Source: JADJLQ01 sp034439915
GTDB lineage: Bacteria > Bacteroidota > Bacteroidia > Chitinophagales > Saprospiraceae
Length of the DNA: 21,101 nt
Reading direction: 5' to 3'
Assembly: GCA_034439915.1 (NCBI GenBank)
Contig: JAWXBI010000319.1
Coordinates: 1-21,101 of the forward strand
The notes below the pieces were generated by a model. The model saw only the letters and a list, made by a program, of their open reading frames with translations. It had not been told where the DNA came from and did no database searches. The position numbers were made by a program, and so were the translations under genes. This document shows, piece by piece, positions 7,410 through 15,211 of this stretch (positions are counted from its first letter, which is position 1; each line of letters opens with the position of its first letter).

Positions 7410-9086
7410 TTAGAATTCATCGGTCACACACCCCTGGCTGGCGCTGGAAACCGTAAGGGCATATTTCCGTAAAATACCCGAGGTAGCTTTTAAAGGTGGG
7501 GCCGACCAGAGCCGATGGCGTTTACTCAGTTCTTCTTCAGAAATCAGGACATCCATAGAATGGTTCTTAATATCTAAACGAATCATATCCCCATTGCGCA
7601 CCATGGCGATATTACCCCCATCCTGGGCTTCCGGCGTTACGTGTCCAATCACAAACCCATGGGTCCCTCCGCTGAAACGACCGTCGGTGATCAGCGCCAC
7701 TTTGTCCCCAAGGCCGGCACCGATCAGGGCACTGGTCGGTTTGAGCATCTCCGGCATACCCGGAGCACCTTTTGGTCCACAGTACCGGATCACAATGACT
7801 TCACCGGGTTTGATTTTTTTGTCAATGATCGCCTGATTCAAGTCCTGTTCCGCATCGAATACATGGGCGGGCCCTTCAAACAATTCACCTTCCTTGCCAG
7901 TGATCTTGGCTACGGCCCCTTCTGTGGCCAGATTGCCGTATAAAATCTGCAAGTGTCCGGTTGGTTTGATCGGGTTATTAAACGGACGGATGATGTCCTG
8001 ACCTGCTGACAGGGGAAGCACATCGGCTAGATTCTGTGCAATCGTTTTTCCGGTGACGGTTAAACAATCGCCGTGTAACCGGCCCGCATCCAGCAGCATC
8101 TTCATAACGGCGGGGGTGCCGCCGATTTCATGCAGGTCCTGCATAACATATTTTCCGCTGGGTTTGAGGTCGGCCAAAAAAGGGGTACGGTCGCTCACAC
8201 GCTGGAAATCGTCGATAGTCAAATCGATCTTGGCGGCTTTAGCTATGGCGATCAGATGAAGTACCGCATTGGTGGATCCGCCCAGGATCATAATCAGGGT
8301 CATGGCATTTTCAAAAGCTTCCTGTGTTAGAATATCTCTGGGTTTGATATCATTCCTGATCAGGTGCAACATAGCAGAGGCAATAACATGGCTCTCCATC
8401 TTTTTGGCATCTGAAACGGCGGGATTAGAGGAGTTGCTGGGCAGGGCCATTCCCATTGCTTCAATTGCGGAAGACATCGTATTGGCTGTATACATGCCAC
8501 CGCAAGCACCTGCTGCAGGGACTGCCCGGTGAATGACTTCCTGAAAATCTTCTTCGGTGATCTTTCCATTTATTTTTTGACCCAGGGCCTCGAAGGCGGA
8601 TACCACATCCAATTTATTCCCCTTATACATGCCAGGGGCGATAGTGCCTCCATAGACCAGAATAGATGGCCGGTTGAGGCGTGCCATGGCCATCAATGCT
8701 CCAGGCATATTTTTGTCACAACCAACGACGGTGACGAGGCCATCGTACCATTGTGCTGAAACTACGGTTTCTATCGAATCAGCGATGATATCTCTGGAAG
8801 GCAGGGAATAACGCATTCCATCTGTACCCATGGAAATCCCGTCGCTGACTCCAATAGAATGAAATACCAGGCCAATCATGCCCTCCTGATTTATTTTGTT
8901 ACGGATATCCACGGCAAGGCCGTTTAAATGCATGTTGCAGGGATTTCCTTCCCAACCAGTACTGGCTATCCCGACCTGTGGTTTCTTCATATCTGCATCG
9001 GTAAGGCCGATTCCATGAAGCATAGCCTGGGCTGCCGGCTGTGAAGGATCCTGGGTTACATGTTTACTGTATTTATTCAATTCCAT
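7410..9086 (-). CDS. ilvD: Dihydroxy-acid dehydratase
   Basis: IlvD dehydrates the dihydroxy acids made by IlvC to the 2-oxo acids that become valine and isoleucine. The 558-residue protein has the three conserved cluster cysteines: C50 in GNPCNMH, C123 in GCDKNMPG and C195 in GACGGMYTANTM. Three cysteines at these places are typical of the IlvD/Edd family, and the length fits IlvD rather than Edd. The start is ATG at 9084-9086, giving MELNKYSK. It is the first gene of the operon, although the enzyme acts after IlvB and IlvC. The upstream region contains an inverted repeat (9115-9132) and a -7 box (9137-9144) that may control all four genes. Confidence 0.97.
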   Translation of the reverse strand: MELNKYSKHVTQDPSQPAAQAMLHGIGLTDADMKKPQVGIASTGWEGNPCNMHLNGLAVDIRNKINQEGMIGLVFHSIGVSDGISMGTDGMRYSLPSRDIIADSIETVVSAQWYDGLVTVVGCDKNMPGALMAMARLNRPSILVYGGTIAPGMYKGNKLDVVSAFEALGQKINGKITEEDFQEVIHRAVPAAGACGGMYTANTMSSAIEAMGMALPSNSSNPAVSDAKKMESHVIASAMLHLIRNDIKPRDILTQEAFENAMTLIMILGGSTNAVLHLIAIAKAAKIDLTIDDFQRVSDRTPFLADLKPSGKYVMQDLHEIGGTPAVMKMLLDAGRLHGDCLTVTGKTIAQNLADVLPLSAGQDIIRPFNNPIKPTGHLQILYGNLATEGAVAKITGKEGELFEGPAHVFDAEQDLNQAIIDKKIKPGEVIVIRYCGPKGAPGMPEMLKPTSALIGAGLGDKVALITDGRFSGGTHGFVIGHVTPEAQDGGNIAMVRNGDMIRLDIKNHSMDVLISEEELSKRHRLWSAPPLKATSGILRKYALTVSSASQGCVTDEF

Positions 9087-9114
9087 CTTATTCGTTTGTG
9101 AAGAGTACCAAATA

Positions 9115-9132
9115 TTAGCCTATTCTGGCTAA
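9115..9132. promoter_or_regulatory. Possible operator upstream of ilvD
   Basis: TTAGCC at 9115-9120 and GGCTAA at 9127-9132 are exact 6-bp inverted arms around 6 bases. Read on the minus strand the element runs straight into TAATATTTG, a near match to the -7 box with one extra base. It lies downstream of the exact -7 match at 9137-9144. Either way a bound repressor would block the ilv operon, or the RNA would form a leader hairpin. Confidence 0.35.
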
Positions 9133-9136
9133 CGAC

Positions 9137-9144
9137 CAAACTTA
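9137..9144 (-). promoter_or_regulatory. Bacteroidota -7 element TAAGTTTG (ilvD operon)
   Basis: This is an exact TAnnTTTG match on the minus strand, 50 bases upstream of the ilvD ATG. It would give a leader of about 45 bases containing the 9115-9132 hairpin. No clear -33 element is seen. Confidence 0.4.
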
Positions 9145-9263
9145 ATATAAAAACATAAAAATCATTCGGTTGTGCTTCTACGATGCCAAATTCCCGTGAA
9201 CAAGGAAGTGATAGGTCAATAAAACTGATTCGACCGGGACCGTATTTGCTAAAGAATCAAAGA

Positions 9264-10385
9264 TCAGACATTGAACCTGAAATGCATCACATCACCATCC
9301 TGAACGGTATATTCTTTTCCCTGGACCAATAGACGACCGGCTTCCTTTGCACCATGTTCAGTGCCATATTTAATATAATCTGAATAACTGATGACTTCTG
9401 CGCGTATAAATCCTTTTTCGAAATCAGTATGAATAACCCCTGCTGCTTTTGGGGCAAGATCCCCTTCATGGATAGTCCAGGCTCTCACTTCTTTTTCTCC
9501 TGCGGTAAAATAGGTGATCAAATGAAGCAGTTTATAACAGGAACGGATGAGTTTGTTGACCCCCGGTTCTTTCAGTCCAATGGTCTCCAGAAATTCTTTT
9601 TGATCTTCTTTGGTATCCAACTGGGCGATCTCTGCTTCAATGCCGGCGGAGATCAATATAATTTCGGATTGAGCATGCGGGGATGCGATGGCATTTTCTT
9701 TAGTAATCAGGTCTACGATTGCCTGGGTATGGCGGTTGCCGGTATGGACAGACGGCTCATCGACATTGCAAACGTAAAGCACCGGTTTGTATGTCAGTAA
9801 AAAAAACTCATCCAGTATACTTTGATCTTTGGGTTCACATTCAAAATAACGGGCTGCCTTACCCGCATCGAGATGTTTTTTAAGGTTTTCTGCCAATTCC
9901 AGCACCCGGAGTTCTTCTTTATTGGCACCTTTTGCCTGTTTTCTGAGTTTATCTACGCGTTTGTCTATGGTCTCCATGTCCTTAAACAACAGCTCCATAT
10001 CTATAATTTCTTTGTCACGAACCGGATCGACCGAACCATCAACGTGGACAATATTGTCATCTTCGAAACAGCGGACCACATGTACTATAGCTTCCACTTC
10101 CCGGATGGTTGCTAGGAACTGGTTGCCCAGGCCTTCTCCCTGGCTGGCCCCTTTGATCAATCCGGCGATATCGACGATCTCGATGGTATTCGGGATTGTC
10201 TTCAGAGGTTGGACCAGGCGGGCCAATTCATCCAGTCTGGGGTCCGGAACGGCAATCATGCCGATATTGGGGTCTTTGGTCGCAAAAGGGTAATTTGCCG
10301 CCAAAGCTTTGCCTGAGGTCAATGCATTGAATAGGGTGGATTTTCCAACATTGGGCAAGCCCACAATTCCAGCTCTTAATGCCAT
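9264..10385 (-). CDS. ychF: Redox-regulated P-loop NTPase YchF (Obg family, OLA1-like)
   Basis: YchF is a conserved ribosome-associated NTPase that prefers ATP to GTP. The 373-residue protein has the P-loop GLPNVGKS at 9-16 and the G3 motif DIAGL at 72-76. At G4 it has NVDE (207-210), fitting the NxxE found in YchF/OLA1 in place of the GTP-specific NKxD. A helical coiled region at about 120-185 and a C-terminal TGS domain (ending near KEYTVQDGDVMHFRFNV) complete the family layout. The frame extends 10 codons upstream, but ATG at 10383-10385 gives the standard MALRAGIVGLPNVG start. A -7 box is 19 bases upstream. It diverges from acpH and its 3' end points toward ilvD, with no clear terminator between. 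Confidence 0.96.
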   Translation of the reverse strand: MALRAGIVGLPNVGKSTLFNALTSGKALAANYPFATKDPNIGMIAVPDPRLDELARLVQPLKTIPNTIEIVDIAGLIKGASQGEGLGNQFLATIREVEAIVHVVRCFEDDNIVHVDGSVDPVRDKEIIDMELLFKDMETIDKRVDKLRKQAKGANKEELRVLELAENLKKHLDAGKAARYFECEPKDQSILDEFFLLTYKPVLYVCNVDEPSVHTGNRHTQAIVDLITKENAIASPHAQSEIILISAGIEAEIAQLDTKEDQKEFLETIGLKEPGVNKLIRSCYKLLHLITYFTAGEKEVRAWTIHEGDLAPKAAGVIHTDFEKGFIRAEVISYSDYIKYGTEHGAKEAGRLLVQGKEYTVQDGDVMHFRFNV

Positions 10386-10404
10386 AGTTTTATTTTTAGA
10401 GGTG

Positions 10405-10412
10405 CAAATGTA
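10405..10412 (-). promoter_or_regulatory. Bacteroidota -7 element TACATTTG (ychF)
   Basis: Exact TAnnTTTG match on the minus strand, 19 bases upstream of the chosen ychF ATG. It supports the shorter start, because the upstream extension of the frame would begin inside the promoter. Confidence 0.6.
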
Positions 10413-10434
10413 CACCTTGTGGACAGAATGAAGT

Positions 10435-10442
10435 TAAGTTTG
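10435..10442 (+). promoter_or_regulatory. Bacteroidota -7 element TAAGTTTG (acpH)
   Basis: Exact TAnnTTTG match on the plus strand, 10 bases before the acpH ATG. A TTG at 10417-10419 lies 15 bases upstream and may be part of the -33 region. The divergent ychF box is only 22 bases away, so the two promoters overlap. Confidence 0.55.
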
Positions 10443-10452
10443 CATAAAGCCA

Positions 10453-11046
10453 ATGAATCATTTAGCCCATTTATTCCTTTCCGGGGACAATCCGGCCTGG
10501 GTCACGGGTAATTTTATTGCGGATTTTTTAAGCCCGGCGGAGCAACGGGCTATGCCTCCGGACATCCGGCAAGGCATCCAAATTCATTTGTTTATTGACC
10601 GCACCATAGATCATCACCCGGTTTACAAAAAATCAATTGAATTGATCCGGCTTACCCAGCATAAATATGCCCCGGTAGTGGCAGATATCTATTTTGATTA
10701 TTTATTATTCAGTCTATGGAGCCACTTTGCCACGGTATCCGCCAATGATTTTAGATTAAAAGTATATGATATCCTGAAACAATCAATACCGGAGGTTACC
10801 CCGGAAGGGATCCGAAACCGGATACGGTCTATGATCGACCGGGATTTTCTTCAAGCCTATTCATCCATAGATTTTATGGAGGGCACCTTTCAAATGCTGA
10901 GTAAACGGGTTCATTTTAATCATCGTTTACAGGAAGCGACCACGGATTATAAACAACATTTACCGGTATTAGCGGAACATTTTATGGATGTATTTCCACA
11001 GATGGTGGAAGCCTGTCTGGTTTTCCGGCTTAACCTTCAAAATTGA
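10453..11046 (+). CDS. acpH: Acyl carrier protein phosphodiesterase
   Basis: The 197-residue protein matches the AcpH family: MNHLAHLFLS at the N terminus, a GNFIADFL stretch near 19-26, and GIQIHLFIDRTIDHHPVY at about 41-58 with the His/Asp residues of the metal-dependent site. Family members remove the 4'-phosphopantetheine group from holo-ACP. In enteric proteins the motif reads GIxLHRxID; here the Arg is Leu, as in some other Bacteroidota copies as far as I recall. Length is close to the usual 190-200. It is a single gene on the plus strand, divergent from ychF. Its last 17 bases overlap the 3' end of porT on the opposite strand. Substrate assignment rests on family membership only. Confidence 0.85.
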   Translation: MNHLAHLFLSGDNPAWVTGNFIADFLSPAEQRAMPPDIRQGIQIHLFIDRTIDHHPVYKKSIELIRLTQHKYAPVVADIYFDYLLFSLWSHFATVSANDFRLKVYDILKQSIPEVTPEGIRNRIRSMIDRDFLQAYSSIDFMEGTFQMLSKRVHFNHRLQEATTDYKQHLPVLAEHFMDVFPQMVEACLVFRLNLQN

Positions 11047-11737
11047 AGGAAATGGTCAACGCTCTGGATAATATTTTTTCCAGGACAGAGGATTCGGAGT
11101 TGGTGCCATTATAGATCAGAATGTTTCCGATCCCCTGGGAAAACTTGATTTCCGGAGAGAAAATAAAATAGGGGAAATAAAACTGCATCCCTGCGCCAAT
11201 TTCCGCTGTAAAATCATTCGGTGCCAACTTAATTAATGAAGTGAATTTTTTGGTCCTCGATTTATTGGATATATCATAAGCATATTTGATCCCGCCGACT
11301 ACAAAGACCCTCATGTCTTTATATGGAAGGGAAGTAAAACGAATATGTAAGGGCAGTTCCAGGAAGGCGGATTCAATTTTGCGGTCAATTTCAGCCACCC
11401 CATCGCTGTAACGGATGTTCCGGTTGGCAAAAGAAAACGTAGGAATGAACCGGAAATCAAAATGTTCCCCAAACCGGACATTTGAGATGATCCCGACGGA
11501 AAACCCGGGATTTTTTAAAGATTCGGTCAGGAGCAGGCTATCCTGGTTTATAAAATAATTGGAACGATAAAGTTTATAGGTCGATTGATTAAAACTCAGC
11601 GATAAACCGAAATAATAATTTTTACCGGCAAACTGGCGGTAATTATTGCCGGAATATTTATCCTGACCCGCCAAAGGCAAGCAGATCATCAGGGCCAGCC
11701 AACCTGGTATTATTTTTCGGAGAGGTAAGCTGTACAT
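11030..11737 (-). CDS. porT: PorT-family outer membrane protein (type IX secretion)
   Basis: The 235-residue protein has a signal peptide (about 1-24, MYSLPLRKIIPGWLALMICLPLAGQ). It is otherwise a run of amphipathic beta strands with aromatic ends, for example NYYFGLSLSFNQS, FDFRFIPTFSFANR, ESAFLELPLHIRFTS and PYFIFSPEIKFSQG, ending in ISFNFEG. This is the pattern of the PorT/SprT outer-membrane beta-barrel, a component needed for type IX secretion. Position supports the call: porT directly after ubiE is an arrangement I recall from many Bacteroidota. Its ATG at 11735-11737 lies inside ubiE, a 28-base overlap suggesting coupled translation. Generic outer-membrane beta-barrel proteins look similar, so the T9SS role is likely but not proved. 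Confidence 0.8.
   Translation of the reverse strand: MYSLPLRKIIPGWLALMICLPLAGQDKYSGNNYRQFAGKNYYFGLSLSFNQSTYKLYRSNYFINQDSLLLTESLKNPGFSVGIISNVRFGEHFDFRFIPTFSFANRNIRYSDGVAEIDRKIESAFLELPLHIRFTSLPYKDMRVFVVGGIKYAYDISNKSRTKKFTSLIKLAPNDFTAEIGAGMQFYFPYFIFSPEIKFSQGIGNILIYNGTNSESSVLEKILSRALTISFNFEG
11034..11049. repeat. Palindrome across the acpH/porT convergent stops
   Basis: CCTTCAA at 11034-11040 and TTGAAGG at 11043-11049 are exact inverted arms two bases apart. It covers the acpH TGA (11044-11046) and lies two bases from the porT TAA (11030-11032). There are no flanking T tracts, so a classic terminator is unlikely, but it is the only structure between these tail-to-tail genes. Confidence 0.4.
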
Positions 11738-12417
11738 ATTCCAAAACTGAATTTTTGTAAACGAATAAATTTGAAGCCGGCATTTTCCAGTTTGGTTACA
11801 AAATCCTTGCCAGCCGGAAAGGTATGCATGGACTCATGCAGGTAGCGGTAAGCCTTAGGATCCAGGGAAAACAATTTGCCGATCATGGGTAAGATATAAC
11901 GGGAATAAACAAAAAATAATTGTTTTAAGGGGAATCCAGCAACACGGCTGAATTCCAGGACCATAAACGGGGATCCCGGTTTGAGTACACGGTGGATTTC
12001 CCTGAGCCCTTTATCCAGATCCTCAAAATTGCGAACACCGAAGGCCACAGTGCTGGCATCGAAAGTATTGGTTTCATAATTCAATGACTCCGCATCGCCA
12101 GGGTGAAATTCAAAATTAATTGAGCTTGCTTTTTTTCTGGCAATTTGAAGCATATTGATCGATAAATCGATTCCGGTTATTTTTCGAGGCTGAAGGATCT
12201 TCGCCGCCATGATCGCAAAATCCCCTGTGCCCGTGGCAACATCCAGCAGGTGTTGAATCGGATAAGGCCGGAGCATTTTTAAAGCTTTTTTTCTCCAGGA
12301 CGTGTCAATGCCCACCGATAAAAAACGGTTTAAAAAGTCATAGGTTCCGGCGATTCCATCAAACATATCCGTCACTTGTTTTTTCTTCGATTGTTCGTTG
12401 GAATAAGGCTTGATCAT
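11710..12417 (-). CDS. ubiE: Demethylmenaquinone methyltransferase (UbiE/MenG)
   Basis: This 235-residue SAM-dependent methyltransferase carries the family signature MFDGIAGTYDFLNRFLSVGID (18-38) and the SAM-binding DVATGTGD (59-66). Further marks are GIDLSINML near 84-92 and FGVRNFEDLDKGLREIHRVLKPG with PFMVLEFS. UbiE/COQ5/MenG methylates the quinone ring; since the window shows futalosine-pathway genes and no ubiquinone genes, it most likely makes menaquinone from demethylmenaquinone. It starts at ATG 12415-12417, with a -7 box 13 bases upstream, and overlaps porT by 28 bases. It diverges from gyrA across an AT-rich spacer. Confidence 0.95.
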   Translation of the reverse strand: MIKPYSNEQSKKKQVTDMFDGIAGTYDFLNRFLSVGIDTSWRKKALKMLRPYPIQHLLDVATGTGDFAIMAAKILQPRKITGIDLSINMLQIARKKASSINFEFHPGDAESLNYETNTFDASTVAFGVRNFEDLDKGLREIHRVLKPGSPFMVLEFSRVAGFPLKQLFFVYSRYILPMIGKLFSLDPKAYRYLHESMHTFPAGKDFVTKLENAGFKFIRLQKFSFGICTAYLSEK

Positions 12418-12430
12418 AACTGGAATTAAT

Positions 12431-12438
12431 CAAAATTA
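12431..12438 (-). promoter_or_regulatory. Bacteroidota -7 element TAATTTTG (ubiE-porT)
   Basis: Exact TAnnTTTG match on the minus strand, 13 bases before the ubiE ATG, implying a leader of under ten bases. Confidence 0.55.
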
Positions 12439-12522
12439 ACATGTTTAAAATGCACCCGGTGGAGCGCCGTGAGAAATCGTTTTAATTTTTTTTAAAAATA
12501 AAATGCAGAGCACTGAATATCA

Positions 12523-12538
12523 ATTATTTATAAATAAT
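12523..12538. repeat. 16-bp perfect AT palindrome in the ubiE-gyrA spacer
   Basis: ATTATTTATAAATAAT is identical to its own reverse complement. It lies in a very AT-rich stretch (about 12478-12590), 85 bases upstream of the ubiE -7 box and 41 upstream of the gyrA -7 box. Possible roles are a regulator site or a supercoiling-sensitive element; base composition makes chance plausible. Confidence 0.4.
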
Positions 12539-12579
12539 GGTTTTTTGTAAAATTTTTTAATTTTTCGATTGAAAATTAT

Positions 12580-12587
12580 TAATTTTG
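12580..12587 (+). promoter_or_regulatory. Bacteroidota -7 element TAATTTTG (gyrA)
   Basis: Exact TAnnTTTG match 20 bases before the gyrA ATG at 12608. It lies inside the upstream TTG-initiated extension of the frame, which argues for the ATG as the true start. Confidence 0.6.
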
Positions 12588-12607
12588 CGCACCTTTTAAT
12601 ATCCTGT

Positions 12608-15121
12608 ATGGCAATAGATAAAATTATTTCCGTCAATATCGAAGATCAGATGAAAACAGCCTACATCGATTATTCGATGTCGGTCATCATCTCCCGGGCT
12701 CTGCCTGACGTGAGAGATGGATTAAAACCTGTTCAAAGACGGATTTTGTATGCCATGTCTGATCTCGGCCTGGATTACAACAAACCATTTAAAAAAACAG
12801 CCAGAATCGTCGGTGAGGTGCTGGGTAAATACCATCCCCATGGTGACTCCTCCGTGTATGAAGCTATGGTCCGTATGGGTCAGCCCTGGTCCTTGCGGTA
12901 TACCCTGGTGGACAAACAGGGTAATTATGGGAATATCGACGGCGACGGGCCTGCAGCAATGCGTTACACCGAAGGACGCCTGAGCAGGTTGAGCTCAGAG
13001 ATGCTTTCCGACCTCGATAAGGAAACCGTGGATTTTAGGACCAATTTTGATGATTCCCTGGAAGAGCCTACAGTCCTACCTTCAAAAGTGCCAAACCTTT
13101 TATTAAACGGGGCCTCCGGTATCGCTGTGGGTATGGCGACCAACATGCCCCCTCATAATTTGAAAGAAATCGTTTCCGGCATTATTGCCCAGATTGACCA
13201 ACCGGAAATCACCATACCGGAATTGATGAACTATATACAGGGGCCTGACTTTCCAACCGGTGGAACGATTTATGGGACTGAAGGCATTAAAGAAGCCTTT
13301 GAAACCGGCCGGGGAAAAGTGGTCCTGAGAGGAAAGACAGACATTGAAACCGTACACGGGCACGAAGCCATCGTAATCACCGAAATTCCCTACCAATTAA
13401 GTAAGTCCACCCTGATTGCCAAAATCAATGAACTCCGGATAGAAGATAAAATAGAAGGTATACATGACGTCCGCGATGAGTCAGCCAGGGACGAACTGAA
13501 AGTGCGCGTGGTGGTTTCGCTTAAAAAAGATGCGATTGCCCAGATTGTGCTCAATCAATTGTATAAATATACTCCGTTGCAGACTTCCTTTGGGGTAAAT
13601 AATATTGTCCTGGTCAATGGGAGGCCAAGGCTCCTCAACCTAAAACAACTGATCCAGGAGTTCATAAAATTCCGTTTGGAAGTGATAGTCCGGCGAACCA
13701 GTTATCTATTGCGCAAAGCAGAAGAAAGGTCCCATATCCTGGAAGGCTTACTCATTGCTATAGACCACCTTGATGAGGTAATAAAACTGATTCGCGCCTC
13801 GGCGACCCCGGATGAAGCCAGGGATGTGTTGATGGAAAGGTTTTCGCTATCCGAAATTCAGGCCAGAGCAATATTAGCATTGACCCTCAGGCAGTTGACC
13901 GGACTGGAAAGGGCCAAATTAAAAGACGAATATGAAGAACTTCAGAAATTAATAAAACACTATAAGGAGATCCTGGCCAATGAATCCGTACAAAAGGAAA
14001 TCATCAAGGCGGAATTACAGGACCTGGTGGAAAAATATGGCGATGACCGGAGATCGCAGATTACCATCAACGAAAGTGAGATCAATATAGAAGATATCAT
14101 ACCGAATGAAGAAGTGGTGATCACCATTTCACACCTGGGATACATCAAACGCACTAAGGTGACCGAATACCGCTCCCAGGGCAGGGGAGGACGTGGGTCG
14201 AAAGGCAGCCATACCCGGGAAGAAGATTTTATTGAGCATTTATTTACAGCCACCACCCATGCTTATCTTTTATTGTTTACACAAATGGGTAAATGTTTTT
14301 GGTTGAGGACCTATGAAATTCCGGAGGCGACAAAAACCGGTACCGGGCGTGCGATTCAAAATATTGTTTCCCTCCCGCCGGATGATAAAGTAAAAGCTTA
14401 TATTTCTATTGCGAACCTGGCTGATGAATCGTATATCAATTCCCATTATATCATTTTCTGTACCAAAAAGGGCGTTATCAAAAAAACCCTGGTAGAAGAG
14501 TTTTCCAGGCCAAGGACCAGTGGTATCAATGCCATTTCCATCAATGAAGGCGACCAATTGCTTGAAGCACGTTTGACTAATGGAAAAAATGAGATATTAA
14601 TTGCCAATAAACAAGGTAGGGCCATACGTTTTAATGAATCCAAGGTGAGGTCCATGGGTCGTTCAGCTGCCGGAGTGACGGGTATGGAGCTCGATAAAAC
14701 GAATGATGAAGTTATTGGTATGATTTGTGTCGACCCTGCAGACAAAACGACGTCCATCCTCGCGATTTCCGAGTTAGGTAGTGGCAAGCGGTCCGATCTG
14801 GAGGATTACCGGGTCACCAACCGAAGTGGTAAGGGTGTTAAAACTCTGAATATCACGGAAAAAACAGGAAACCTGGTTTCCATCAAAGCAGTTTCGGATT
14901 TGAATGACCTCATTATTACCACGCGTCAGGGGATTATGATCCGGCTCGATATGGCTGATCTCCGCATCATGGGAAGGGCTACCCAGGGAGTCAAACTTAT
15001 TAAACTGGACGATCAGGATGAAATTGCAGATGTAACAGTCATTCTAAAAGATATAGAAGTGGACAAACCGGTTGACGAAATTCAGGGCAATACTAAAGAT
15101 CCGGATCCGGAAATTCTGTAA
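12608..15121 (+). CDS. gyrA: DNA gyrase subunit A
   Basis: GyrA cuts and rejoins DNA within the A2B2 gyrase that adds negative supercoils. The 837-residue protein starts MAIDKIISVNIEDQMK, and the catalytic tyrosine is Y120 in AAMRYTEGRLS. The quinolone region reads HPHGDSSVYEAMVRM at 76-90, so the E. coli S83 position is Ser81 and the D87 position is Glu85, both wild-type-like. The C-terminal wheel domain holds a GyrA box QGRGGRG at 524-530, which separates it from ParC. A short acidic tail closes the protein. The open frame extends 13 codons upstream to a TTG, but the -7 box there and family alignment favour ATG 12608. The TPR gene lies 90 bases downstream. Confidence 0.97.
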   Translation: MAIDKIISVNIEDQMKTAYIDYSMSVIISRALPDVRDGLKPVQRRILYAMSDLGLDYNKPFKKTARIVGEVLGKYHPHGDSSVYEAMVRMGQPWSLRYTLVDKQGNYGNIDGDGPAAMRYTEGRLSRLSSEMLSDLDKETVDFRTNFDDSLEEPTVLPSKVPNLLLNGASGIAVGMATNMPPHNLKEIVSGIIAQIDQPEITIPELMNYIQGPDFPTGGTIYGTEGIKEAFETGRGKVVLRGKTDIETVHGHEAIVITEIPYQLSKSTLIAKINELRIEDKIEGIHDVRDESARDELKVRVVVSLKKDAIAQIVLNQLYKYTPLQTSFGVNNIVLVNGRPRLLNLKQLIQEFIKFRLEVIVRRTSYLLRKAEERSHILEGLLIAIDHLDEVIKLIRASATPDEARDVLMERFSLSEIQARAILALTLRQLTGLERAKLKDEYEELQKLIKHYKEILANESVQKEIIKAELQDLVEKYGDDRRSQITINESEINIEDIIPNEEVVITISHLGYIKRTKVTEYRSQGRGGRGSKGSHTREEDFIEHLFTATTHAYLLLFTQMGKCFWLRTYEIPEATKTGTGRAIQNIVSLPPDDKVKAYISIANLADESYINSHYIIFCTKKGVIKKTLVEEFSRPRTSGINAISINEGDQLLEARLTNGKNEILIANKQGRAIRFNESKVRSMGRSAAGVTGMELDKTNDEVIGMICVDPADKTTSILAISELGSGKRSDLEDYRVTNRSGKGVKTLNITEKTGNLVSIKAVSDLNDLIITTRQGIMIRLDMADLRIMGRATQGVKLIKLDDQDEIADVTVILKDIEVDKPVDEIQGNTKDPDPEIL

Positions 15122-15158
15122 TTTTATTAACGCAATTTTTATTTGTTTTAACTTTTTG

Positions 15159-15167
15159 TAAACTTTG
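15159..15167 (+). promoter_or_regulatory. Near-consensus -7 element upstream of the TPR gene
   Basis: TAAACTTTG resembles TAnnTTTG with one extra base between TA and TTTG. It lies 44 bases before the ATG at 15212. A TTTG at 15142-15145 is 13 bases upstream. A separate promoter here is plausible, but readthrough from gyrA is equally possible. Confidence 0.3.
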
Positions 15168-15211
15168 CATCCACATTTCAATCGTCATAACATCAAAACT
15201 CAAAACCATCA

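Noticed and set aside
7410..9086. 6-phosphogluconate dehydratase (Edd) as an alternative for ilvD
   Set aside because: The length, cysteine context and operon with ilvB, ilvN and ilvC all fit IlvD.
9170..9263. Terminator after ychF
   Set aside because: No stem followed by a T tract is visible on the minus strand; GC-rich words such as CGGTCCCGGTC do not form a convincing hairpin.
12608..15121. ParC (topoisomerase IV) as an alternative for gyrA
   Set aside because: A full GyrA box (QGRGGRG at 524-530) and the N-terminal sequence are those of GyrA.
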